From: Gordonia sp. ABSL11-1
Lineage (GTDB): Bacteria > Actinomycetota > Actinomycetes > Mycobacteriales > Mycobacteriaceae
Length of the DNA stretch: 64,000 nt
NCBI RefSeq assembly: GCF_030315685.1
Contig: NZ_JASXSI010000005.1
Coordinates: 124,001 to 188,000, forward strand
Direction of reading: 5' to 3'
The position numbers and the translations under genes were made by a program. Each line of letters begins with the position of its first letter. The first letter of the stretch is position 1. The notes below the pieces were generated by a model. It was given only the letters and a program-made list of their open reading frames with translations. It made no database searches and was not told where the DNA came from. Positions 8,865-16,136 of this stretch are shown here, piece by piece.

Positions 8865-9633
8865 TCACGAGACGATCATCGTCGAGCGCGACGGGCGGGT
8901 CGGTGTCATCACACTGGACCGGCCGAAGGCGCTCAACGCGCTGAACACCACTGTGATGACCGAGGTCGTCGGTGCCGCAACCGAGTTCGACAAGGACCCC
9001 GGGATCGGCGCGATCGTCATCACCGGATCGGAACGTGCGTTCGCCGCCGGTGCCGACATCAAGGAGATGTCGTCCAAGACCTACAGCGATGTCATCGGTG
9101 AGCAGTTCTTCGGTGCCTGGGACGATCTCTCGCGGCTGCGCACACCGATCGTCGCCGCCGTCACCGGCTATGCGCTCGGCGGCGGCTGCGAACTGGCGAT
9201 GATCTGTGACATCCTGATCGCCGGCGACAACGCCGTCTTCGGTCAGCCCGAGATCAACCTCGGTGTGATCCCGGGAATCGGTGGTTCGCAACGGCTCACG
9301 CGTGCCGTCGGCAAGCCCAAGGCGATGGACATGATCCTCACCGGCCGGAACATGAGGGTCGACGAGGCCGACCGACTGGGTCTCGTGTCGCGGGTGGTGC
9401 CCGCCGAGGACTGTCTCGCGACGGCCAAGGAGGTCGCCGCGACGATCGCGTCGAAATCCTTCATCGCGGCGTCACTGGCCAAGGACGCGGTCAACCGTTC
9501 CTTCGAGTCCGGTCTGGCCGAGGGGATTCGCGCCGAGCGCGCGCTGTTCTACTCGACCTTCGCCACCGACGACCAGACCGAGGGAATGGCTGCGTTCGTC
9601 GAGAAGCGGGACCCTGCTTTCACGCATCGCTGA
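8857..9633 (+). CDS. echA8: Short-chain enoyl-CoA hydratase EchA8
   Basis: This is a canonical 258-residue enoyl-CoA hydratase. It has [11 protein letters not shown], the oxyanion loop [11 protein letters not shown] near residue 66, [15 protein letters not shown] with the first catalytic Glu, and [20 protein letters not shown] with the second. The C-terminal FVEKRDPAF is the usual CoA-contacting end. It hydrates trans-2-enoyl-CoA in beta-oxidation and branched amino-acid breakdown. Translation is probably coupled to echA9, because the GTG start lies inside the echA9 3' end. Confidence 0.9.
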   Translation: MSDHETIIVERDGRVGVITLDRPKALNALNTTVMTEVVGAATEFDKDPGIGAIVITGSERAFAAGADIKEMSSKTYSDVIGEQFFGAWDDLSRLRTPIVAAVTGYALGGGCELAMICDILIAGDNAVFGQPEINLGVIPGIGGSQRLTRAVGKPKAMDMILTGRNMRVDEADRLGLVSRVVPAEDCLATAKEVAATIASKSFIAASLAKDAVNRSFESGLAEGIRAERALFYSTFATDDQTEGMAAFVEKRDPAFTHR

Positions 9634-9655
9634 GGGTTGGATGCGCTCCTCAGCG
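9628..9655 (+). terminator. Stem-loop at the end of echA9-echA8
   Basis: CGCTGAGG (9628-9635) and CCTCAGCG (9648-9655) form a perfect 8-bp stem with a 12-nt loop. It starts at the echA8 stop codon and lies before the convergent VWA gene. There is no T-tract, as is common for high-GC actinobacterial terminators. Confidence 0.5.
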
Positions 9656-9673
9656 ACCGCGTTGACCCCACTC

Positions 9674-10522
9674 TCACCCCGTGAAGATCCGACGCAACGC
9701 CGGTGCGACGTCGTGATCGGTCCGGATCGGGATGATTCGGCCATGCCCGACCCGGGCGAGATCACGTCCGAGGTCGGTGTCGTGCTCACCGGACACATCG
9801 AGCAGGACGTCGAGACGGGGTAGGGTCGCGGCGACGATCCGTGGATCGGGTCCGGCGTTGTGGACACAGTCGCTGAGCAGCAGGACGCGCGCATCAGCGG
9901 AAGATGTCCCGCGCAGCTGATCGGCCGCCACCGACAGGGCGAACGACACATTGGTCAACCCCTGCGAGGGCAGTGTAAGCAGTTGATCGACAACGCGATC
10001 GGGCTCGATCGTCTCTCCGAGCGGGGCGATCAGTGCAGCGGCGGACCAGAAGGCCACGACGCCCACGGCGTCTCGACTCAGCTCGCCGACCAGCGCGCCC
10101 ACCGTCGCCGCTGCGGTGCGGACCTGTTCTCCGCGTGCCGATCCCGAGATGTCGACGACGAGCATGATCGACCGACGGCGGCGAACCCGCTGCCGGACCA
10201 GGATGTCGTCGTCGGTGGGCAGCGGATTCGCGGCGATCGCCTCGAGCGTCGCGTCGAGGTCGATCTCGTCGGAGTCGCCACGCCACCGCCTGGTCACCAG
10301 TGTTCCGGTCGCACCCCGTGGCGCGCGGCGCGTGTGCAGGACCTGCGCGAGTGCCAGTTTTCGGGCGATTCGGCGGGCACGCTGCCGAGCGACGTCGTCG
10401 ACGACGACGAGAGCGTCTGTCTCCGAGTCCAGTTCACCGTCCTCGGCGGTGACCGACGGCGCGCCGTGCCCGCCGGGAGGCGAGATCCGGCCGGACTTCC
10501 CGGGCCGATGATCCGCGACCAC
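9674..10522 (-). CDS. VWA-domain protein, partner of MoxR ATPase
   Basis: A C-terminal von Willebrand A domain begins with SIMLVVDISGS, the MIDAS DxSxS motif, near residue 118. It continues through VGVVAFWSAAALIAPLGE and LTNVSFALSVAADQLR, then VLLLSDCVHNAGP. The basic N-terminal segment (RRIARKLALAQVLHTRRAP) resembles Mg-chelatase D or CoxE-type partners. Such pairs act as chaperone/insertase modules for metal or protein substrates; the client here is unknown. GTG 10522 is the first standard start. However, codons upstream (KTLEEKPDLLVASSSGGGFV) look coding, and the same frame is open to the moxR stop. The true N-terminus may therefore begin earlier at a non-standard codon. Confidence 0.7.
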   Translation of the reverse strand: MVADHRPGKSGRISPPGGHGAPSVTAEDGELDSETDALVVVDDVARQRARRIARKLALAQVLHTRRAPRGATGTLVTRRWRGDSDEIDLDATLEAIAANPLPTDDDILVRQRVRRRRSIMLVVDISGSARGEQVRTAAATVGALVGELSRDAVGVVAFWSAAALIAPLGETIEPDRVVDQLLTLPSQGLTNVSFALSVAADQLRGTSSADARVLLLSDCVHNAGPDPRIVAATLPRLDVLLDVSGEHDTDLGRDLARVGHGRIIPIRTDHDVAPALRRIFTG

Positions 10523-10666
10523 GAAACCGCCGCCTGACGACGACGCGACGAGCAGGTCGGGCTTCTCCTCGAGGGTCTTGGGTCGTCGGCGCAGGGGTTT
10601 CAGGGGCCGCGAAGTTCGATCCCGTGTGGAGGGCCGAGTCAGCGGCGAGTCCGCCTCGACAGCTCT

Positions 10667-11623
10667 TCAACCCGGCTCGGCGGCGGCCGGATGCAGCAGG
10701 AAGTGATCCTGCCAGATCTCGGTGAGGATGCCCTCAGCGGTGGTGAAGGCGGTGTCGTCGAGGTGGATTCGCCCGGAGAGCGTCACCAGCATGGCGTCGA
10801 GGAATGCGGTCGTGTACTCCGTCCTCAGATCACACGGCGGGGCGACGTCCGGTGCCGTCGGAATCATGACATCGCGCATCGCGCACAGTTGCGTGACCAC
10901 CAGCGCCAGGTCGATCGCACCCCGTACGCTGCTGCCCTGGCGGACGTCGTCGCGGTCGCGTGTGGCGCGGGTGACGGTGACGGCGTCGGCGACGACCCGC
11001 GCGCCGACCGGAGCGGCTCTGCGCGAGACGATCTCGCTTTCGGCCTCCGCATCCTGATAGTCGACGACGAGACGGCACATCCGATCGTGGACCGAGGTCG
11101 ACAGGCGGGTGGTCCCCACGTTGTCGTACGGGTTCATCGAGGCGACGACCCGGAATGTCGGGTGCGCGGTCACCGCGCCCACACGGGGGACGGTGACGAC
11201 CCGCTCGGCCATCGCCGTCAGCAGCGTGTCGATGGTGTCCTCCGGCGCGCGGTTGAACTCCTCGACATAGAGGAACCCGCCGCCGCGCATCGCCTCGAGC
11301 AGTGGTCCGTCGACGAAGTTGGCGGCGCTGTAGTCCTCACGCAGCACCCGAGACGGATTATGGTGGCCGACAAGCCGGCTCGGCGTCAGGTCGGCATTGC
11401 CCTCCACCAGGACAAGGGGGATGCCCCACTCCGCGGTGATCGCCCGCAGCAGCGTGCTCTTCGAGGTGCCGGGCGGTCCCTCGAGGATGAGGTCGCGCCC
11501 GGCGGCGACGGCGGCGAGTACGAGGTCGAGTTCACGGTGACGGCCGACGACCTGCGCGGCGATCCGATTCCGGATCGCGGCGAGGTCGTCGACACCGTGA
11601 CGCGCCGAAGCGTTGACGGTCAC
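10667..11623 (-). CDS. MoxR-type AAA+ ATPase
   Basis: This 318-residue AAA+ protein of the MoxR/Mg-chelatase I group has Walker A GPPGTSKSTLLRA near residue 55, Walker B GGGFLYVEEFNRAPEDTI near residue 115, and the sensor-1 segment FRVVASMNPYDNVGTTRLS. It is followed on the same strand by the VWA gene, the standard MoxR-VWA pairing. Its start overlaps the end of the upstream mycofactocin-type SDR by 4 bp, so the module may be co-transcribed with that dehydrogenase. Confidence 0.85.
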   Translation of the reverse strand: MTVNASARHGVDDLAAIRNRIAAQVVGRHRELDLVLAAVAAGRDLILEGPPGTSKSTLLRAITAEWGIPLVLVEGNADLTPSRLVGHHNPSRVLREDYSAANFVDGPLLEAMRGGGFLYVEEFNRAPEDTIDTLLTAMAERVVTVPRVGAVTAHPTFRVVASMNPYDNVGTTRLSTSVHDRMCRLVVDYQDAEAESEIVSRRAAPVGARVVADAVTVTRATRDRDDVRQGSSVRGAIDLALVVTQLCAMRDVMIPTAPDVAPPCDLRTEYTTAFLDAMLVTLSGRIHLDDTAFTTAEGILTEIWQDHFLLHPAAAEPG

Positions 11624-12474
11624 GTCACCGGTTCCTGGTTGACGCCGGTCAGCAGCATGTGACCGGCGTCGACCGGGATGGTCACACCGGTCACCGTCGC
11701 GGCGAGGTCCGAGTTCAGATACAACGCGGTGTTGGCGATGACCTCGGGCGGCATGAAAGAGGTGCCCTTGAGCGCGTGGAAGCTGTAGCCGCCGGCGATC
11801 AGATCATCGTGCGTGCCGCCCTCGTGTCCGGCGAACATGTCCCACGCGCCCTGCTGATTGGTCATCGGCGTGAGGATCGCACCCGGATTGATGGAATTGC
11901 AGCGTATTCCGTGGGGGGCGAGCTCCAGTGCGATGTTCTTCATCAGCCCGATGACCCCGTGTTTGGTGGCCACATAGTGCGCATAGTTCATGCCCGGCTC
12001 GAGGCCGTTGACCGACGAGGTGATGACAATCGACCCGGTCTGACGTTCGATCATGTGAGGTGCCACGGCTTTCGCCGACTTCCAGACGCCGGTCAGATTG
12101 ACATCCATCATGTCCTGCCACATGTCGCCGGTCATCTCCCAGAACGGTGCGCGGGTCCAGATGCCCGCGTTCGCGATGAGGATGTCGATCTTGCCGAACT
12201 CGGCGATACTTCCGGCGACGACCTCGTCGAGCTGACCCTGATCCCGGACGTCGGCGTCGAACGACAGTGCGCGCCGGTCGAGTTGCTCGACCTGCCGGAC
12301 GGTCTCGGCCATGTCGTCGGCGGTGGCGAGGGGGTAGTCCGCCGAATCGATCTGTGTGGTGATGTCGAGGAGGATGACGTCGGCGCCCTCACGCGCCGAC
12401 GTCACGGCATGTGCGCGACCCTGTCCGCGGGCGCCGCCGGTGATGAGTACTGTCTTGCCGTCCAAGAGGCCCAC
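11620..12474 (-). CDS. Mycofactocin-coupled SDR dehydrogenase (first copy)
   Basis: This 284-residue short-chain dehydrogenase has the nucleotide motif TGGARGQGRAHA and the long insertion between strand 2 and helix C (ITTQIDSADYPLATADDMAE) that marks TIGR03971, whose bound NAD is recycled by mycofactocin. ANAG, the catalytic Ser of SSVNG and YVATK with Tyr and Lys are intact. The substrate is probably a secondary alcohol or related compound. It lies next to a similar SDR and an MftR-like regulator; no mftA-F biosynthesis genes are in the window. Confidence 0.8.
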   Translation of the reverse strand: MGLLDGKTVLITGGARGQGRAHAVTSAREGADVILLDITTQIDSADYPLATADDMAETVRQVEQLDRRALSFDADVRDQGQLDEVVAGSIAEFGKIDILIANAGIWTRAPFWEMTGDMWQDMMDVNLTGVWKSAKAVAPHMIERQTGSIVITSSVNGLEPGMNYAHYVATKHGVIGLMKNIALELAPHGIRCNSINPGAILTPMTNQQGAWDMFAGHEGGTHDDLIAGGYSFHALKGTSFMPPEVIANTALYLNSDLAATVTGVTIPVDAGHMLLTGVNQEPVT

Positions 12475-12535
12475 TGTGACTCCTTTGTCGTTGTGGAAGA
12501 GAGTGTTTCGTCGTGGAGTGGTGACCGGGCGTGGA

Positions 12536-13363
12536 TCAGAGGCGTCCGCCGGCGTCGACCACGTGGGTCGTTCCGGTGACGTACCGGCCGTCGTCGGACA
12601 CCAGATAGAGGACTGCGTTGGAGATGTCGATCGGCTCGACCATCGCGACCGGCAAGGTGTTCATCTCTCGTGCGGCCTGCTCGTAGTCGGCGCGGGATGG
12701 GTGCTCGAGATCGGGCCGGAAGACCTGATAGGTGGCGTCGTTGAGCACCATGTCGGTCGCGACGGTCGTGGGATGCACTGTGTTCACCCGGATTCCCTGC
12801 GGGCCCAGCTCTTTCGCCAGCGTGCGCATCAGGCCGACGAGTCCGTGCTTGGCGGCGGAGTAGTGCGCGATGCCCTCGTAGGCGATGACAGCGGCCAAAG
12901 AACTGGTCAAGACGACCGACCCGCCGCGGCCACCGGAGACGATGTGGGGAACCGCAGCCCGGACGGTCTTCCACACGCCCGTGAGATTGATGCCGATCAT
13001 CGTGTCCCACATCTCCTCGGACATCTCGATCGTCGGCGACATGGTGTTGATGCCGGCATTCGCCAGGACGATGTCGAGGCGGCCCAGTTCGGCGACACCG
13101 TCGTCGGCCGCCTTCTGCAGGCCGGTGAGATCGCGCACGTCGACCTCGGAGGCGATGATCCGCCGATCGAGCGCCTCGACCTCCTTGACGGTCTGGTCCA
13201 GGTCGCCCGGACGCGCGGTGTCATAGGGGACCGTCGCGATCTGCTCACTGACATCGACCGCAATGATGTCGGCGCCCTCCTGCGCGAGGCGGATCGCGTG
13301 ACTGCGTCCTTGGCCTCGTGCTGCTCCGGTGATGAAGGCGACTTCGCCGTCCAGCTTGCCCAT
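12536..13363 (-). CDS. Mycofactocin-coupled SDR dehydrogenase (second copy)
   Basis: The 275-residue paralog of the preceding gene shows TGAARGQGRSHA, the insertion SEQIATVPYDTARPGDLDQT, ANAGINT, SSLAAV and YSAAKHG. The C-terminus HVVDAGGRL is normal. The two SDRs are 61 bp apart on the same strand and probably form one transcript divergent from the TetR gene. They differ in the substrate loop after the catalytic Lys, so they are not recent identical duplicates. Confidence 0.8.
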   Translation of the reverse strand: MGKLDGEVAFITGAARGQGRSHAIRLAQEGADIIAVDVSEQIATVPYDTARPGDLDQTVKEVEALDRRIIASEVDVRDLTGLQKAADDGVAELGRLDIVLANAGINTMSPTIEMSEEMWDTMIGINLTGVWKTVRAAVPHIVSGGRGGSVVLTSSLAAVIAYEGIAHYSAAKHGLVGLMRTLAKELGPQGIRVNTVHPTTVATDMVLNDATYQVFRPDLEHPSRADYEQAAREMNTLPVAMVEPIDISNAVLYLVSDDGRYVTGTTHVVDAGGRL

Positions 13364-13485
13364 GTGACCTCTCCCTTTCGCTCTGACGTGTGAGCCACGT
13401 CTCGCCCGAAGGATATGTCACTCGGTGTCACAACGCCAGGGTGTCACGCCCGGATTTCCGGCCGCGCGGGTGAGACGATGATCAG

Positions 13486-14127
13486 ATGGCTGAGCAGCGC
13501 GTGCCGACCGGAGCGGGGCTCGACGTTCACGCGGAGGTCGACCGGGGCGGCCGGCCCGCGAGTACCAGTGCGCATGCGCTCGCCGCCGCCGCACAGCGAC
13601 TCTTTCTCCGGGACGGCTTCGATCAGACCACCGTCGAGGACATCGCGGCAGCGGTCGGGGTGAGTCGTCGCACGTTCTTCCGGTACTTCGCGACCAAGGC
13701 CGATGTCGTCTGGGTGGAGTCCGACGCCGAACTGGCCCAGTTCCGCGAGATGATCGAGGCGGCGCCAGAGTCCGCGGATCTTGTCGACGTCGTCGAAGAG
13801 GCCTTCATCGCGGCCATCGATCACCGTGGCGCCGAGCTCGAGTGGGCACGCCAGCGCGCTCAACTGATCCTGCACACTCCGGCCGTCCAGGCCCATGCCA
13901 ACGCCGTCTACCGGCAATGGCGCTCGGTCGTCGCGGACTTCGTCGCGCTGCGGACGGGCGGGCGAGCGGCCGACGAGTACCCGGTGGCCGTCGCGTATGC
14001 GGTTCTCGCCGCGTCGTCGGCGGGCCACGAGCGCTGGCTGGCCACGCCCGATGCGGATCTGGCCGATTGTCTCCGCGTGATGTTCGGGTTGATGGTGCCA
14101 CGCACACCCCACGTCACAAACGCCTAA
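13486..14127 (+). CDS. mftR: TetR regulator, MftR-like (mycofactocin system)
   Basis: This 213-residue TetR protein has the HTH in residues 28-75 (RLFLRDGFDQTTVEDIAAAV, VSRRTFFRYFATKADVVW). The ligand domain contains HRGAELEWARQRAQLILHTP, VYRQWRSVVADFV and AGHERWLATPDADLADCLR, which match the MftR group. MftR senses acyl-CoA and represses mycofactocin genes. Here it diverges from two mycofactocin-type SDR genes, suggesting local control of them. The intergenic region has three GTGTCAC/GTCAC elements (13413-13450), a candidate operator. The call rests on family recognition; mftA is not nearby. Confidence 0.7.
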   Translation: MAEQRVPTGAGLDVHAEVDRGGRPASTSAHALAAAAQRLFLRDGFDQTTVEDIAAAVGVSRRTFFRYFATKADVVWVESDAELAQFREMIEAAPESADLVDVVEEAFIAAIDHRGAELEWARQRAQLILHTPAVQAHANAVYRQWRSVVADFVALRTGGRAADEYPVAVAYAVLAASSAGHERWLATPDADLADCLRVMFGLMVPRTPHVTNA

Positions 14128-14212
14128 CAAGGCCGTTCTCGACTTGGGGCGTCTCGCCTCCGGCAGATACGATCTGAGACAGTTGTGACAATTGTTACTG
14201 AAGGGAATAGCG

Positions 14213-15274
14213 GTGGGCGCACGTTCGGGTCGGGGACGGTTGGCGTGGATGGGCGCCGGAGTGGCAGCGGCGGTCGCGCTGACCATCGGGGCCGCAGCGG
14301 CGCAGGCGGCGCCCACGCCGGACCCGAACGTGTCTCGGATCGACACGATCATTCATGACAACAAGCAGCAGGTCACGGCAATCGTGTACTCGGCGGCGAT
14401 GCGGAAGATGATCCCGATCACGGTGCTGCGCCCGCGCGATGCGAGCAAGCCGCGGCCCACGTTCTACCTTCTCAACGGCGCGGGCGGTGGTGAGGACTCG
14501 GCGACCTGGGCGGCCAAGACCGACTACGTGAAGTTCTTCGCCGACAAGAACGTCAACGTGGTCACGCCGATCGGCGGGGCCTTCTCGTACTACACCGACT
14601 GGCAGCGCGACGATCCGGTCCTCGGTCGCAACAAGTGGCAGACGTTCCTCACGAAGGAACTGCCGCCGCTCATCGACAAGGAGTTCGACACGACCAAGGT
14701 CAACGCGGTCGCGGGGATCTCCATGGCCGGGACGTCCGTGCTGAATCTGGCGATCGCCGCTCCGCACCTCTACAAGTCGGTCGCCGCCTACAGCGGATGC
14801 GCGCGGACCAGTGATCCGGTGGGTCAGGCCTACATTCGGATGGTCGTGGCCGACCGCGGGCAGGGCAACCTCGACAACATGTGGGGACCGGTCGGCGGTG
14901 CCGGCTGGCGACAGAACGATCCGTTCGTCAACGCCGCCAAACTGCGCTCGACGAAGGTCTACATGACCACCGGAACCGGGTTGCCGGGTCCGTACGATCG
15001 GCCGGAAGCCCGTCTGATCCAAGGCAATCCGCTGACGCTGGCCAATCAGGTCGTGCTCGGCGGGATCATCGAGGCCGCGGTGAACCAGTGCACTCAGCAG
15101 ATGGCGCAGCGGATGCGGAGCCTGCGGGTGCCGATGACGATGCTGTCGCGGCCCAACGGCACGCACTCGTGGGAGTACTGGGAGTCCGACCTGCGTCGGA
15201 CGTGGCCGAAGATCGCGGCTGATCTCACGCCGAAGGCCCCCGCGAAGAAGGTCGCGCCGGTTGCCGGTCGCTGA
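14213..15274 (+). CDS. Secreted mycolyltransferase-like alpha/beta hydrolase (antigen 85 family)
   Basis: A signal peptide (about residues 1-32: basic start, VAAAVALTIGAAAAQA, then APTPDP) precedes an esterase-D/antigen 85 fold. The nucleophile elbow is GISMAG near residue 170 and the catalytic His is in NGTHSWEYW near the end; GGAFSYYTDWQ matches the Ag85 substrate region. Such enzymes move mycolates between trehalose monomycolate and arabinogalactan in the outer envelope. GTG 14213 has AAGG spaced correctly; an in-frame upstream TTG at 14192 is less likely. The lysine/proline-rich tail may contact the wall. Confidence 0.8.
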   Translation: MGARSGRGRLAWMGAGVAAAVALTIGAAAAQAAPTPDPNVSRIDTIIHDNKQQVTAIVYSAAMRKMIPITVLRPRDASKPRPTFYLLNGAGGGEDSATWAAKTDYVKFFADKNVNVVTPIGGAFSYYTDWQRDDPVLGRNKWQTFLTKELPPLIDKEFDTTKVNAVAGISMAGTSVLNLAIAAPHLYKSVAAYSGCARTSDPVGQAYIRMVVADRGQGNLDNMWGPVGGAGWRQNDPFVNAAKLRSTKVYMTTGTGLPGPYDRPEARLIQGNPLTLANQVVLGGIIEAAVNQCTQQMAQRMRSLRVPMTMLSRPNGTHSWEYWESDLRRTWPKIAADLTPKAPAKKVAPVAGR

Positions 15275-15336
15275 GTGCGCAACTGGACCCGATCGGCGAG
15301 ATTCTGGGCACGGTCGGCGCGAAATCGGACACGGTC
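15274..15336 (-). repeat. Three tandem 21-bp units (inverse copy)
   Basis: On the minus strand this stretch reads as three 21-bp units beginning GACCGTGTCCGATTTCGCGC, GACCGTGCCCAGAATCTCGC and GATCGGGTCCAGTTGCGC. They match the triplet at 4535-4597. The copy fills the space between convergent mycolyltransferase and kstR genes. Confidence 0.65.
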
Positions 15337-15353
15337 GGCGCCGTTGACTCCGA

Positions 15354-16016
15354 CTACAAGCGGTCTTTGAGCAGCAGCCGGACGGTGAGTTCGAGGCGGT
15401 TGGTGACGTCGGTGGCCGAGGCGCGTCGGGTCAGCCACTGCACCAGATTCGACATCCACACGTCGGCGAGGACGCGGGCGATCGCGAGATCCTCCTCGGT
15501 GGGCTCACCCTCGTCGACCATCGCTCCGGCGAGCAGTCGGTCGATGATCCCGGCGACCTGATCGACCTCGGCCGTCGCGGAGGCGTCGGCGAACATGAAC
15601 GCGCGGGTCATGGCCTCGGTGAGAAGCGGATCGCGCTGCATCGCATAGGTGATCATGTCGAGGACGTGCCGCAGACGTTCGACGGCGTTGTCGCCGCGCA
15701 GTTGTGAGCGGTCGACCCGTGATTCGACCCGTCCGAGTTCGCGGGCGAGCGAGGTGACCAACAGGTGGACCTTCGAGGGGAAGTACCGGTAGAGCGTGCC
15801 GACCGCGACGTCGGCCTTGTCGGCGACGGTCCTCATCTGGACGGCGTCGTAACCGCCCTTGGACGCCAACGCGAGTGTGGCGTCGAGGATGCGACGGCGG
15901 CGTTCACGCTGGGCCGCCGAGCCGGTCTCGGTTCCCACGGACGTCGACGTGCCGGTGGACGGGGCGGTGGTCGCCGCCGAGTCGACAGACGCGTTGGCCG
16001 GTGCAGAACGTGCCAT
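15354..16016 (-). CDS. kstR: KstR, TetR repressor of sterol catabolism
   Basis: After a Ser/Thr/Ala-rich leader of about 35 residues comes RILDATLALASKGGYDAVQM, then VADKADVAVGTLYRYFPSKV. These follow the KstR DNA-binding domain almost residue for residue. The ligand domain shows QRDPLLTEAMTRAFMFADAS and WLTRRASATDVTNRLEL, also KstR signatures. KstR is released from DNA by 3-oxo-cholestenoyl-CoA-type ligands. It diverges from fadE34 as its own target, with an operator at 16088-16101, and matching sites occur at five other promoters in this window. Confidence 0.95.
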   Translation of the reverse strand: MARSAPANASVDSAATTAPSTGTSTSVGTETGSAAQRERRRRILDATLALASKGGYDAVQMRTVADKADVAVGTLYRYFPSKVHLLVTSLARELGRVESRVDRSQLRGDNAVERLRHVLDMITYAMQRDPLLTEAMTRAFMFADASATAEVDQVAGIIDRLLAGAMVDEGEPTEEDLAIARVLADVWMSNLVQWLTRRASATDVTNRLELTVRLLLKDRL

Positions 16017-16087
16017 GTGTTCGCAGACATCCTCACGTGATCGGTCGTGACGGGGTGCCTACCGGTCGGCAACCACCCATGGCATAT

Positions 16088-16101
16088 TAGAACAGGTTCT
16101 A
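16088..16101. promoter_or_regulatory. KstR operator, kstR-fadE34
   Basis: TAGAACAGGTTCTA matches the KstR consensus TNNAACNNGTTNNA exactly and is a near-perfect palindrome. It lies between divergent kstR and fadE34, 36 bp before the fadE34 start. Confidence 0.9.
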
Positions 16102-16136
16102 TTTGCCCGTCACAACCTGACATACAGAGGAATCAC

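Noticed and set aside
14161..14212. KstR or MftR operator at GACAGTTGTGACAATTGTTA before the mycolyltransferase
   Set aside because: It is locally symmetric but fits neither consensus and may simply be core promoter; evidence is too weak to list.
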